In this document: positions 7,342 to 16,197 of the stretch, piece after piece
How the letters are laid out: every line of letters begins with the position of its first letter
Position numbering within the stretch: the first letter of the stretch is position 1
Assembly: GCF_000325705.1 (NCBI RefSeq)
Contig: NC_019904.1
Coordinates: forward strand, 3,908,001 to 3,972,000
Direction of reading: 5' to 3'
Length of the DNA: 64,000 nucleotides
DNA from: Echinicola vietnamensis DSM 17526
Lineage (GTDB): Bacteria > Bacteroidota > Bacteroidia > Cytophagales > Cyclobacteriaceae
The notes under the pieces: model-generated
Databases searched by the model: none
The model's input: only the letters and a program-made list of their open reading frames with translations
What the model was told of the DNA's origin: nothing
Made by a program: the position numbers and the translations under genes

Positions 7342-9246
7342 ATGGCAGAAAAGAACGTACAATATACCGAAGACAGTATTCGATCACTCGACTGGAAAGA
7401 ACATATCCGCCTGCGGCCAGGGATGTACATCGGGAAGCTTGGAGATGGCAGTGCCCAGGATGATGGGATTTATGTGCTGGTCAAAGAGATTTTGGATAAC
7501 AGTATCGATGAGCATATGATGGGCCATGGCCGTACCATCGATATCAAGATCAGTGAACACAAAGTGGAAATTCGGGATTATGGACGCGGCATTCCCTTGG
7601 GCAAGGTGGTCGACTGTGTTTCCAAGATCAATACTGGAGGTAAGTACGATTCAGGAGCTTTCCAAAAATCGGTTGGCCTAAACGGAGTGGGTACCAAAGC
7701 GGTAAATGCACTCTCGCAGTACTTCAAGGTACAATCCTACCGCGATGGGGAGACGAAAATCGCTGAGTTCGAGAAAGGGGAGCTCATAGAAGACCGGCCA
7801 GTGGAAAAAAGTTCGGACCGAAATGGTACCAAGATCGTTTTTAGTCCGGATGCCACCGTGTTTAAGAATTATCATTTTATTCCGGAGTACCTAGAAAACC
7901 AAATTTGGAATTATGCCTTTTTGAACTCTGGGTTGACGATCAATTTTAACGGAAAAAAATACTTTTCCGATAAAGGCCTCCATGATCTGCTGGACAGAAA
8001 GGTAGATGATGATAGCAAGCGGTACCCGATCATTCACCTAAAAGGCAATGACATAGAGATGGCCCTTACCCATACCAATCAGTATGGAGAGGAGTACCAC
8101 TCCTTTGTAAACGGCCAATATACCACCCAAGGGGGGACGCATTTGGCCGCTTTTAGAGAGGCAATTGTAAAAGCGGTAAGGGAGTTTTTCAAGAAAGACT
8201 ATGATGCCGCTGATATTCGCCAGAGCATCGCCGCAGCCATCGCCGTAAGGGTGCAGGAGCCGGTGTTCGAGTCGCAAACCAAGACCAAATTGGGCTCGCA
8301 CAGTGTGGGGCCTGACGGACCGACCTTACGGACTTTCGTGAATGATTTTGTAAAAACAGAGCTGGACAATTACCTCCATAAGAATCAAGAGACAGCCAAT
8401 GCCCTGCTCAAGCGAATCCTGCAATCTGAAAGGGAGCGAAAGGAAATTTCCGGCATCAAAAAACTGGCCAATGAAAGGGCCAAAAAGGCCAATTTGCACA
8501 ACAGGAAGCTGAGGGATTGTCGCGTGCATTATGATGATGTCAAGGCCAATGAGGAAAAGAAGAACGATACCATGCTGTTTATCACCGAAGGGGACTCAGC
8601 ATCAGGATCCATTACCAAATCCAGGGACGTGCAGACCCAGGCCGTATTTTCCCTCAGGGGCAAGCCGCTAAATTGCTTTGGCATGACCAAAAAGGTGGTG
8701 TATGAAAATGAAGAATTTAACCTGCTGCAGCATGCGCTGAACATTGAAGACGGGGTAGATGGCTTACGGTACCGTAAGATTGTCATTGCCACCGATGCCG
8801 ATGTGGACGGCATGCACATCAGGCTACTGATCATGACTTATTTCTTGCAGTTTTTCCCTGAGTTGGTTAAAAATGGCCACTTATACATTTTGGATACACC
8901 GCTGTTTAGGGTGAGAAACAAGAAAGAAACCATTTATTGTTATTCAGAAGATGAGAAGCGAAAGGCCATTGCCAAGCTCGGAAATAAACCGGAAATCACC
9001 CGATTCAAAGGGCTTGGGGAGATTTCTCCAGAGGAATTTGGTGGTTTTATCGGTGAAGATATCCGATTGGAACCGATCATCCTGAACAAGGAAACCAAGA
9101 TAGCCGATCTGCTGACGTTCTTTATGGGTAAAAATACTCCAAACAGGCAGAGCTTTATCATTGATAACTTGAAAGTCGAAAAAGACATTGTGGAGGAGAA
9201 AGATGGAGGCGTGAAGGCCGACACCGAAGAAACGGAAGCAGCATGA
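7342..9246 (+). CDS. parE: DNA topoisomerase IV subunit B
   Basis: A 634-residue type IIA topoisomerase ATPase subunit. The GHKL domain shows [15 protein letters not shown], the GRGIPLGKV loop and [17 protein letters not shown]. The transducer domain follows (QTKTKLGS, with the switch lysine in QTKTKLG). The TOPRIM domain has the metal and nucleophilic-step residues in TEGDSASGS and the [14 protein letters not shown] motif. With ParC it decatenates daughter chromosomes by ATP-driven strand passage. The length and lack of the GyrB insertion fit ParE, and the adjacent parC supports this. It starts at the ATG at 7342 ([18 protein letters not shown]) and ends in an acidic EEKDGG...TEETEAA tail. 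The 162-bp gap to parC holds no gene. Confidence 0.93.
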   Translation: MAEKNVQYTEDSIRSLDWKEHIRLRPGMYIGKLGDGSAQDDGIYVLVKEILDNSIDEHMMGHGRTIDIKISEHKVEIRDYGRGIPLGKVVDCVSKINTGGKYDSGAFQKSVGLNGVGTKAVNALSQYFKVQSYRDGETKIAEFEKGELIEDRPVEKSSDRNGTKIVFSPDATVFKNYHFIPEYLENQIWNYAFLNSGLTINFNGKKYFSDKGLHDLLDRKVDDDSKRYPIIHLKGNDIEMALTHTNQYGEEYHSFVNGQYTTQGGTHLAAFREAIVKAVREFFKKDYDAADIRQSIAAAIAVRVQEPVFESQTKTKLGSHSVGPDGPTLRTFVNDFVKTELDNYLHKNQETANALLKRILQSERERKEISGIKKLANERAKKANLHNRKLRDCRVHYDDVKANEEKKNDTMLFITEGDSASGSITKSRDVQTQAVFSLRGKPLNCFGMTKKVVYENEEFNLLQHALNIEDGVDGLRYRKIVIATDADVDGMHIRLLIMTYFLQFFPELVKNGHLYILDTPLFRVRNKKETIYCYSEDEKRKAIAKLGNKPEITRFKGLGEISPEEFGGFIGEDIRLEPIILNKETKIADLLTFFMGKNTPNRQSFIIDNLKVEKDIVEEKDGGVKADTEETEAA

Positions 9247-9408
9247 TCAGTATGAAGAATCAAGGACAAGGAATGAATAAGGTTGAATTTAGCATGACGA
9301 ATTGGGAATGTATAGTCGGATATGAAAGGCCTATTGCGCATAGCTGGCGTATCCTCTAAGGCCGGCAATCTTCCAAGTTTACAGTTTTCCAATTAATGTA
9401 CCCCGAAT

Positions 9409-12039
9409 ATGAGTGACATAGAAAATAACGGTCAGGGCGAAAACGGAGATGCTTTGCATGATTCCGTACCGGTGACCGGCATGTATCAAGAGTGGTTTTT
9501 AGATTATGCATCTTATGTGATTTTGGAACGGGCCGTTCCTGCCATTGAAGATGGATTTAAGCCGGTGCAGCGGCGGATTTTGCATGCGATGAAGGAAATG
9601 GATGATGGGCGGTTTAACAAGGTGGCCAACATCATTGGACAGACCATGCAATATCACCCACACGGTGATGCTTCCATCAGTGATGCCATTGTGAACTTGG
9701 GCCAAAAAGACCTGCTTATCGAGACACAGGGAAACTGGGGCGACATCCGTACCGGTGATGGAGCTGCAGCCGCCCGATACATCGAAGCACGTCTGTCCAA
9801 ATTTGCCCTGGAAGTGGTCTTTAATCCACAAACGACGGATTGGCAAGTTTCCTATGATGGCAGGAAGCGAGAACCAGTGACCTTGCCGGTGAAGTTCCCT
9901 TTGCTATTGGCACAGGGGGTGGAAGGGATTGCCGTTGGGCTTTCTACCAAAATCCTTCCCCATAATTTCTGTGAGCTGATCAATGCCTCTGTCGATGTGC
10001 TGAAAGGTAAAAAAGCCAATATTGTCCCGGACTTTCCTACGGGGGGACTGGCGGATTTTTCTGAGTACAATGAAGGCCTCAGAGGAGGAAAGATCAAAGT
10101 TCGCGCGAGGATCGAAGAAGGGGATGGGAAGAGCCTTCTGATCAAGGATATCCCTTTTGGTACTACTACGACCTCTTTGATCGATTCCATCATCAAGGCC
10201 AATGACAAGGGTAAGATCAAGATCAAAAAAGTGGTGGACAATACGGCCAAGGATGTGGAGATTCAGGTGTTTTTGGCACCCGGCCAATCACCGGATATGA
10301 CCATTGATGCGCTTTATGCTTTTACGGATTGTGAACAGTCCATCTCTCCAAATGCCTGCGTGATCATCGATGATAAGCCGGTGTTTATGGGGGTGAATGA
10401 CATCCTCGCTTATAATACCACACAGACCAAAGCGCTCCTCAAAAGGGAACTGGAGATTCGCAAAGGGGAATTGATGGAGAAATTGCTTTTCTCTTCGTTG
10501 GAAAAAATATTCATCGAAAACCGGATTTACCGGGACATTGAGGAGTGTGAAACCTGGGAAGATGTGATCGACACCATCGATAAAGGCCTGGATCCCCATA
10601 AACCGGACTTTTACCGTGAGATCACTAAAGACGATATCATCCGGCTGACCGAGATCAAGATCAAAAGAATCTCGAGATTTGACAGTTTCAAGGCGGATGA
10701 ATTGATGCGTAAATTGGAGGATGAACTCAAGGAAGTGGAATACAACCTGGAGCATCTTACGGAATTTGCCATCGATTATTATAAAAACCTCCTAAAGAAA
10801 TATGGTAAGGGCAGGGAGCGAAAAACTGAAATACGCAATTTTGAAACCATTCAAGCTACTGTCGTAGCGGCCAATAATGCCAAATTGTACGTCAACCGAA
10901 AAGATGGCTTTATCGGACTTGGCCTGAAGAAGGATGAATTTGTTTGCGATTGTTCCGACCTTGATGATATCATTGCTTTTAAGAAGGACGGTACCTGTGT
11001 GGTGACCAAAATCCAAGACAAGGTCTTTGTAGGGAAAGATATCATTCATGTGGGCGTTTTCCGAAAGGGAGATGAGCGCATGGTTTATAATATGATTTAC
11101 TTGGATGGCGCTTCTGGCCGTACCATGGTGAAGCGATTCCAAATCCTCAGTGTCACCCGGGACAGGGAATATGTATTGACCAAGGGTACCAAGGGTTCGA
11201 AGGTCCTGTATTTTACTGCCAATCCAAATGGAGAAGCCGAAATCGTGACCGTTTACCTTACGCAAGGAAGCAAAGCAAGGGTAAAAGTATTTGACTTTGA
11301 CTTTAAGGAACTGGATATCAAAGGACGTGGGGCCGGCGGAAATATCCTGACCAAATATCCCGTTCGAAAGATCCAGTTGAAAATGGAAGGGGGGTCTACC
11401 CTCGGAGGGTTGGATGTGTTTTATGATGAAGCGGTGGGCAGATTGAATACAGATGAGCGGGGCCGGTTGATCGGCAATTTCCTAGGAGATGACAAGGTCA
11501 TTGCATTTTACAAAGACGGCAGTTATGAGTTGACCTCTTATGAGCTGACCAATCGCTACGATCCGAATACCCTTATGCTGATCGAGAAATTTGATCCACA
11601 GGCCGTCATTTCCTGTGTCTATTACGACGGAGCCAGCAAAAATCACTATGTCAAGCGGTTCAATATCGAGACCAGTACAATGGGGAAGAAGTTTACTTTT
11701 ATCTCCGACCACAGAAGGTCTACCTTAGAAATCGTGTCTACTGATAAACAGCCTCAGGTAGCTGTTACCCTTAAGAAAGGCCAGGAAACGGAAAAAGTGG
11801 AATACGACCTGGACATGCTGATAGATGTCAAGGGTTGGAAATCCGTGGGGAATAAGCTCAGTGCCCATACGGTAAAGAGCATCAAGCTGCTTGAACCCGT
11901 AAAAAAGGAAACAGGCACCAAAGAAGAAAATGGAAATAAAGATGATTTGGAAGTCGGCTCGACCATCGACCTGAATGTAAAGAAGGATGATGATGATGAC
12001 GACAAGGATCAGCTAGGATTGTTTAAAAATGGAAAATAG
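9409..12039 (+). CDS. parC: DNA topoisomerase IV subunit A
   Basis: An 876-residue breakage-reunion subunit. The winged-helix active site has AAAARYIEARL with catalytic Tyr124, and the quinolone-determining segment lies around residues 80-110 (MQYHPHGDASISDAIV). A long coiled-coil tower and C-gate run to about residue 480 (KADELMRKLEDELKEVEYNLEHLTEF). The C-terminal domain has degenerate beta-pinwheel blades and lacks the GyrA-box expected in GyrA. The tail is strongly acidic (KKDDDDDDK) and ends QLGLFKNGK. It forms the A2B2 topoisomerase IV with the upstream ParE. The last 11 bp overlap the start of the methyltransferase gene, implying a shared transcript. Confidence 0.93.
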   Translation: MSDIENNGQGENGDALHDSVPVTGMYQEWFLDYASYVILERAVPAIEDGFKPVQRRILHAMKEMDDGRFNKVANIIGQTMQYHPHGDASISDAIVNLGQKDLLIETQGNWGDIRTGDGAAAARYIEARLSKFALEVVFNPQTTDWQVSYDGRKREPVTLPVKFPLLLAQGVEGIAVGLSTKILPHNFCELINASVDVLKGKKANIVPDFPTGGLADFSEYNEGLRGGKIKVRARIEEGDGKSLLIKDIPFGTTTTSLIDSIIKANDKGKIKIKKVVDNTAKDVEIQVFLAPGQSPDMTIDALYAFTDCEQSISPNACVIIDDKPVFMGVNDILAYNTTQTKALLKRELEIRKGELMEKLLFSSLEKIFIENRIYRDIEECETWEDVIDTIDKGLDPHKPDFYREITKDDIIRLTEIKIKRISRFDSFKADELMRKLEDELKEVEYNLEHLTEFAIDYYKNLLKKYGKGRERKTEIRNFETIQATVVAANNAKLYVNRKDGFIGLGLKKDEFVCDCSDLDDIIAFKKDGTCVVTKIQDKVFVGKDIIHVGVFRKGDERMVYNMIYLDGASGRTMVKRFQILSVTRDREYVLTKGTKGSKVLYFTANPNGEAEIVTVYLTQGSKARVKVFDFDFKELDIKGRGAGGNILTKYPVRKIQLKMEGGSTLGGLDVFYDEAVGRLNTDERGRLIGNFLGDDKVIAFYKDGSYELTSYELTNRYDPNTLMLIEKFDPQAVISCVYYDGASKNHYVKRFNIETSTMGKKFTFISDHRRSTLEIVSTDKQPQVAVTLKKGQETEKVEYDLDMLIDVKGWKSVGNKLSAHTVKSIKLLEPVKKETGTKEENGNKDDLEVGSTIDLNVKKDDDDDDKDQLGLFKNGK

Positions 12040-12721
12040 TTCAAAGGATCCCGACCTTTTAGCTTATCTGTCCCAATACGTAACCGACCATAAAAAAGCC
12101 AGGATGGAAGAGATCCTGGCTTTAAGGTCCCGGTTTTTCACCTTGGTGCTAGAGGATATTTATAAGCCCCATAATGCCAGTGCGGTGATCAGGACATGTG
12201 ATTGCTTTGGGATTCAGGATATCCATATCATTGAAAAGGCCAATTCCTATGATGTCAACCCCTATGTCACCAGGGGCGCGGCCCAATGGGTGGATATTTA
12301 CAAGTACCAAGAAACCCCGCACGTATCGGCCGTGGATGTTTGTTTTGAGGAATTGAGGGAAAAGGGCTATCGGATTTTGGCCACTTCTCCGCATGGGGAA
12401 AGTATTCCGCTGCATGCACTCGAGGCAGATCAAAAAACGGCCTTGGTCTTTGGAAATGAACATGAAGGGGTAAGCCAAGAGGTCATCGAAAAGAGCGATG
12501 GTGTGGTCCACATTCCCATGACAGGCTTTACAGAGAGCTTCAATATTTCGGTCAGTGCTTCCATATGTCTGTATGATTTGCAGCAAAAGATCATCCGTTC
12601 CCGACCAGAGATATACTACTTAAGGGAAGAAGAAAAGGAAGAAATCCGTTTCAGGTGGTACAAAAGTGTCATCAAAAACGTGGAAGCACATATTCGGAGT
12701 TTTTATAATTCTCATACATAA
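12029..12721 (+). CDS. SpoU/TrmH-family RNA 2'-O-methyltransferase
   Basis: A 230-residue SPOUT methyltransferase. The three family motifs are present: NASAVIRTCDCFG (motif 1, with the catalytic Arg), ALVFGNEHEGVS (motif 2) and IPMTGFTESFNISVSASICLYDL (motif 3, which forms the SAM-binding trefoil knot). The N-terminal helix DHKKARMEEILALRSRFF and the length are those of TrmH, which methylates the ribose of G18 in tRNA. Assignment to tRNA rather than rRNA rests on this similarity and is not proved. It overlaps parC by 11 bp. A small GAAGCG-TCCA-CGCTTC hairpin at 12727-12742 follows the stop and may help termination. Confidence 0.85.
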   Translation: MENSSKDPDLLAYLSQYVTDHKKARMEEILALRSRFFTLVLEDIYKPHNASAVIRTCDCFGIQDIHIIEKANSYDVNPYVTRGAAQWVDIYKYQETPHVSAVDVCFEELREKGYRILATSPHGESIPLHALEADQKTALVFGNEHEGVSQEVIEKSDGVVHIPMTGFTESFNISVSASICLYDLQQKIIRSRPEIYYLREEEKEEIRFRWYKSVIKNVEAHIRSFYNSHT

Positions 12722-12772
12722 GTGAAGAAGCGTCCACGCTTCATTTCTCGAAACTATTTTTTAAAGCTATTA

Positions 12773-12791
12773 ATTTAAATTAAATCTAAAT
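12773..12791. promoter_or_regulatory. Fur-box-like 19-bp palindrome
   Basis: ATTTAAATTAAATCTAAAT has 9-bp arms around a central base with a single mismatched pair. It is close to the ATTTAGATTnAATCTAAAT form that I recall upstream of iron genes in Bacteroidota. It ends 4 bp upstream of the candidate -33 element and 66 bp before the start of an operon whose products look like iron-uptake membrane proteins. Repression by ferric Fur is inferred. Confidence 0.5.
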
Positions 12792-12794
12792 AAA

Positions 12795-12826
12795 GTTGCT
12801 TTGGGTGGTTCCTGCTTCTATATTTG
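12795..12826 (+). promoter_or_regulatory. Bacteroidota-type promoter of the PepSY operon
   Basis: GTTG at 12795-12798 as -33 and TATATTTG at 12819-12826 as an exact -7 TAnnTTTG, separated by 20 bp. Transcription would start around 12833, leaving a leader of about 24 nt before the ATG at 12857. Confidence 0.5.
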
Positions 12827-12856
12827 CTGTATAGTGAAGTTAGAAGTTGACTGACC

Positions 12857-13183
12857 ATGATCACATTAGCAACATTAATCATCTTTCTGGGCTTTTATAC
12901 ATTGTATAATACTTCCAAAAAGGCACCACTCCTCCTGTCCAACCACTTGGAAAAATGGGCTCATTCTCACCCGGGGCCAGCCAAGGCCATTGGACTGCTG
13001 TTATTATCACTGGGCATGTTGATAGCCATGTTTGATAGTGGTGTAGGAGCGGGGATGTTTACCTTCTTAGTTATTTTGATGACGGTTGCGAGTCTCGTAG
13101 TGGTGGTCACCCCCCTAAAATTTGTAGGCTACAGAAGCCTTCTTGTTCTATTTGCCATTTCCTTAATGTTAGAATTCCTCTGA
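12857..13183 (+). CDS. DUF3325-like membrane protein
   Basis: A 108-residue protein with four hydrophobic segments (MITLATLIIFLGFYTLY; AIGLLLLSLGMLIAMF; AGMFTFLVILMTVASLVVVV; FVGYRSLLVLFAISLMLEFL). The short length, a basic loop after helix 1 (KWAHSHPGPAKA) and the position next to DUF3649-like and PepSY proteins match DUF3325, seen with siderophore-related PepSY proteins in other bacteria. The family call leans on gene order as much as on sequence. Its biochemical role is unknown. It is the first gene of the operon, one base before the next start. Confidence 0.6.
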   Translation: MITLATLIIFLGFYTLYNTSKKAPLLLSNHLEKWAHSHPGPAKAIGLLLLSLGMLIAMFDSGVGAGMFTFLVILMTVASLVVVVTPLKFVGYRSLLVLFAISLMLEFL

Positions 13184-13184
13184 T

Positions 13185-13484
13185 ATGCCAGCGAATAAAA
13201 AACACCTGACTACATCAAAAAGACAACGATTTGCCAAAATCACTGCGGGTTTCTTAGGAGGATATGCAGTGACCGTATCGCTTTTTATGGCTATTGGGTT
13301 TTGGGTAGATCATATTAATGTGCTGATGACCTTAAGATTTGGAGGATTTATGCTCTGGGCGACCTTGTTTTTAGTGGCCTTCCTTTTTAGGGATGGCTGG
13401 AAAGCATGGGGCGTTTATTTGCTGTGCACATTGGTGTTTTCAGGCCTGATCTATATCGGTAAAATTTATAACCCAATTGTCTGA
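13185..13484 (+). CDS. DUF3649-like membrane protein
   Basis: A 99-residue protein with three membrane helices: AGFLGGYAVTVSLFMAIGFWV, MTLRFGGFMLWATLFLVAFLF and WGVYLLCTLVFSGLIYIG. A basic N-terminal stretch KKHLTTSKRQRFAKI precedes them. The GGYA motif in the first helix and the FRDGWKAW segment between helices 2 and 3 are what I expect in DUF3649 proteins, small partners of PepSY-type iron proteins. It is sandwiched between the DUF3325-like gene (1-bp gap) and the PepSY gene (2-bp gap), so the three are almost certainly translated from one mRNA. Confidence 0.65.
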   Translation: MPANKKHLTTSKRQRFAKITAGFLGGYAVTVSLFMAIGFWVDHINVLMTLRFGGFMLWATLFLVAFLFRDGWKAWGVYLLCTLVFSGLIYIGKIYNPIV

Positions 13485-13486
13485 TC

Positions 13487-15151
13487 ATGAGCAACAGGAT
13501 TTACAATGTGCTTTTCCATACCCATACCGTTAGTGGTATTGTCATCAGTGTGGCGTTGTTTGTGATTTTCTTTGCCGGTTCGTTCTCCTTTTTCAGGGAT
13601 GAAATAGTGGGTTGGGAAAGAAATGAACCTATTGTCGAAACGGCTACACTGAGCGATTTGGATTTTGATGTATTGCTGGATACGCTGAATCAACGGCATG
13701 AACTTCAAGCCCGTGATGTGGCATTTACCAAGTATTTTGATGAGCGCAGGATAAACGTAAGCCTTTCTGCATCGAAGGACACTACAGCCAATGAAGCAGC
13801 TAGGGGACGGGCTTTTTTCTATATGGATCCCGAGACCTCGGATACCTACACTTACCAAAGTAATTATAGCATTGGAGAGTTTCTTTACCGCTTGCACTTT
13901 TTTGCGCAACTTAACCTGTGGGGCACATCGGGATATTTGCTAGCGGGGCTTATAGCCTTCTTTTTTCTCTTTGCGATTATAACGGGGGTATTGGTGCATT
14001 GGAAGAAAATCGTTTCTAATTTTTACCTTTTTCGTCCAAAAGCCAGTTTGAAAAACCTTTGGACGGATGCCCATACGGCCCTTGGAATCATTGGGCTGCC
14101 GTATCAGTTTGTGTATGCCGTGACGGGGACTTGTCTGATTATCGGAACATCGGTGATGTCTCCGGCCGTGGTAACGTTTATGTATGACGGAGATACAAAC
14201 CAGCTCTATGAAGACTTTGGCTTTAATCCGCCCCATTTTGCTTGGGCGAATGATCCATTAACGGAAGTGCCAAGCATCAACGCTTTAGTGGAACGTGCAG
14301 AGGCAAAGTGGGAGGGCTTCGAAATCCGAAACGTAGAGATATTCGATTATGGCGACCAAAACATGCATGTCGGCATTGAAGGCCGCACACACTATGACGC
14401 CAAATTTGCCGGTAGAGGTGAGATTGTTTACCATGCTGCCACCGGCGAAGAGGTGAAGGTAGTGAACCCTTTTACAGCCACCTCTTATCAAAACGCCGTA
14501 ACGGCTATTATTACCCAGTTGCATTTTGGGGATTTTGGTGGAATGCCGCTAAAAGCAGTCTACTTTATCTTGGGAATCATTTCATGTTTTGTCATCCTTT
14601 CGGGAGTGATGATCTGGCTCGTAGCGCGCGACAAAAAAAATATTCCTGAAAAACAACGAAGGTTTAATGCTTGGGTGGTCTGGATTTACCTGGGGGTATG
14701 TTTAAGCATGTTTCCCGCAACAGCCATTACCTTTTTGGCGGTCAAGTTTTTCCTGACCACATTCGATGCTTCGCGCATGACTTTTATCTATCAGGTATTC
14801 TTTTACAGTTGGTTGGTGCTATCAGTGTTCTTCACGGTCAAGCGGGACAATTATTTTACCAATAAATTCACCTTACTTGGTGGAGGAATATTGGGCATGA
14901 TGGTTCCTGTAGCCAATGGACTGGTAACGGGTAATTGGCCTTGGGTGACGCTTCCTGCCGGGCACATTCAGATTTTTGCGGTGGATGTTTTTTGGATATG
15001 CATTTCCATAGTCGCCTTGATCATAGGATGGAGCCTGAAAAAGCCCACCAAGCAAAACAAACCTACTTCCCGACAAAAGACCAACAATCATTTGTCCCGT
15101 GGAGTAGATGTCACTTTAAGCAAGGAAGGGAGCCTACAATACTTAAATTGA
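13487..15151 (+). CDS. PepSY-associated TM (PiuB-like) protein, probable iron-siderophore handling
   Basis: A 554-residue polytopic membrane protein of the PepSY_TM family. The first helix is HTVSGIVISVALFVIFFAGSFSFF, with the conserved H-x-x-x-G pattern. A periplasmic PepSY-like region follows (residues about 40-135), then LLAGLIAFFFLFAIITGVLVHWKKI, WTDAHTALGIIGLPYQFVYAVTG and several more helices up to about residue 525. Paired His residues in TM segments suggest haem, as in ferric-reductase relatives. Family members (PiuB, FhuF-like contexts) are linked to ferric-siderophore reduction or uptake at the inner membrane. The Fur-like site upstream and the DUF3325/DUF3649 partners agree. No TonB receptor is adjacent. 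Confidence 0.8.
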   Translation: MSNRIYNVLFHTHTVSGIVISVALFVIFFAGSFSFFRDEIVGWERNEPIVETATLSDLDFDVLLDTLNQRHELQARDVAFTKYFDERRINVSLSASKDTTANEAARGRAFFYMDPETSDTYTYQSNYSIGEFLYRLHFFAQLNLWGTSGYLLAGLIAFFFLFAIITGVLVHWKKIVSNFYLFRPKASLKNLWTDAHTALGIIGLPYQFVYAVTGTCLIIGTSVMSPAVVTFMYDGDTNQLYEDFGFNPPHFAWANDPLTEVPSINALVERAEAKWEGFEIRNVEIFDYGDQNMHVGIEGRTHYDAKFAGRGEIVYHAATGEEVKVVNPFTATSYQNAVTAIITQLHFGDFGGMPLKAVYFILGIISCFVILSGVMIWLVARDKKNIPEKQRRFNAWVVWIYLGVCLSMFPATAITFLAVKFFLTTFDASRMTFIYQVFFYSWLVLSVFFTVKRDNYFTNKFTLLGGGILGMMVPVANGLVTGNWPWVTLPAGHIQIFAVDVFWICISIVALIIGWSLKKPTKQNKPTSRQKTNNHLSRGVDVTLSKEGSLQYLN

Positions 15152-15304
15152 AGCCTTTCCTTGATTCGTGTGATTTGGGTAAGAAAGCACCTTCGGGGAG
15201 GAAAATTGGACAGGAAACCGATGTAGCCATCTCCTGATGATGAATGGCGTAAAACAATTCGCTTTGACAGGGCGTTAGTAGGTCAAACCATTGCTACCCA
15301 TACC

Positions 15305-16114
15305 ATGCTCTCAGAGAACTTATCCTCCTTGGTCAAGGAAGTCCCAAAAGGTATTGTGGGCGTTTATTATTTGATGGGGGAGGGTGATCGCATCATTTAC
15401 ATTGGCAAGAGTATCGATATCAGAAAACGGCTCTTGCAGCATTTTCAGCAGGGCACCGCCAAGGCACTCAGGATGCAAAATCAAGTTAGACGCATCGAAT
15501 ATGAAAACATGGGCAACGAGCTGATGGCTTTGTTACGGGAATCGGAGTTGATCAAATTCCACAAGCCGATGTTTAACCGAGCACTGAGAAGGAGTATTTT
15601 CCTTTGGGGGCTTTATTTGGAGCACACAGCTGAAGGTTATCTTTCCTTGCAATTAAAGAAAATTACCACAGACCAGCGGGAGTTAATGGCTTTTACCGCT
15701 AAAAAGGAAGGAAAAGAATACCTCTTTCGGATTACCGACCGCTATCAGCTCTGTCAAAAGATCAATGGCCTCTATCCCACCAATGGAGCCTGTTTCCAAT
15801 ATTCCTTGAGAACCTGTCGCGGGGCTTGTGTCCAAGAAGAGGCCGTCGAAGCCTATAACAAACGGGTGGGCAGTTATATGGAAGCTATTCGTTTTCCTGA
15901 AACCGATCAGGCGATCTTGTTGAAAGGAAGAAAAAGGGGAGAACGAGGATTGGTGCTCATCGAGAAAGGTGTTTACAGAGGATATGGTTTTTTTCAGGGA
16001 GAACTGGAGGATGGAACAGACCTTCATGCCCTAATTGAACCAAAAACCGAGGATAGGGACAGCCAGCGATTGATCCGGGGATATCTCCGGAAGCAGGACA
16101 GTGCAGCACAATAG
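15305..16114 (+). CDS. GIY-YIG nuclease, UvrC/Cho-like, without exonuclease domain
   Basis: A 269-residue protein. The N-terminal GIY-YIG domain (about residues 14-95) has GVYYLMGEGDRIIYIGKS, the catalytic Arg in DIRKRLLQHF, and the metal-binding Glu in LLRESELIKFHKPMFNRAL. The rest (about 100-265) contains NGACFQYSLRTCRGACVQEE, a cysteine segment seen in UvrC-related and Cho-like proteins. In many Bacteroidota I know this architecture with an extra N-terminal DnaQ-type exonuclease; here that half is absent and only 153 bp separate the start from the previous gene. A role in DNA repair incision is likely by family. Confidence 0.8.
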   Translation: MLSENLSSLVKEVPKGIVGVYYLMGEGDRIIYIGKSIDIRKRLLQHFQQGTAKALRMQNQVRRIEYENMGNELMALLRESELIKFHKPMFNRALRRSIFLWGLYLEHTAEGYLSLQLKKITTDQRELMAFTAKKEGKEYLFRITDRYQLCQKINGLYPTNGACFQYSLRTCRGACVQEEAVEAYNKRVGSYMEAIRFPETDQAILLKGRKRGERGLVLIEKGVYRGYGFFQGELEDGTDLHALIEPKTEDRDSQRLIRGYLRKQDSAAQ

Positions 16115-16197
16115 GGATAAAATTATTATGGCCAGGACACGACAAATTTTTAAAGTGGCTATCTTTATTTTTTAGCTCAACTAACAAGAAAAAGCTT

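Noticed and set aside
9499..11712. Long minus-strand frames opposite parC
   Set aside because: The topoisomerase frame is complete and has all motifs; the antisense frames lack family features and follow its codon bias.
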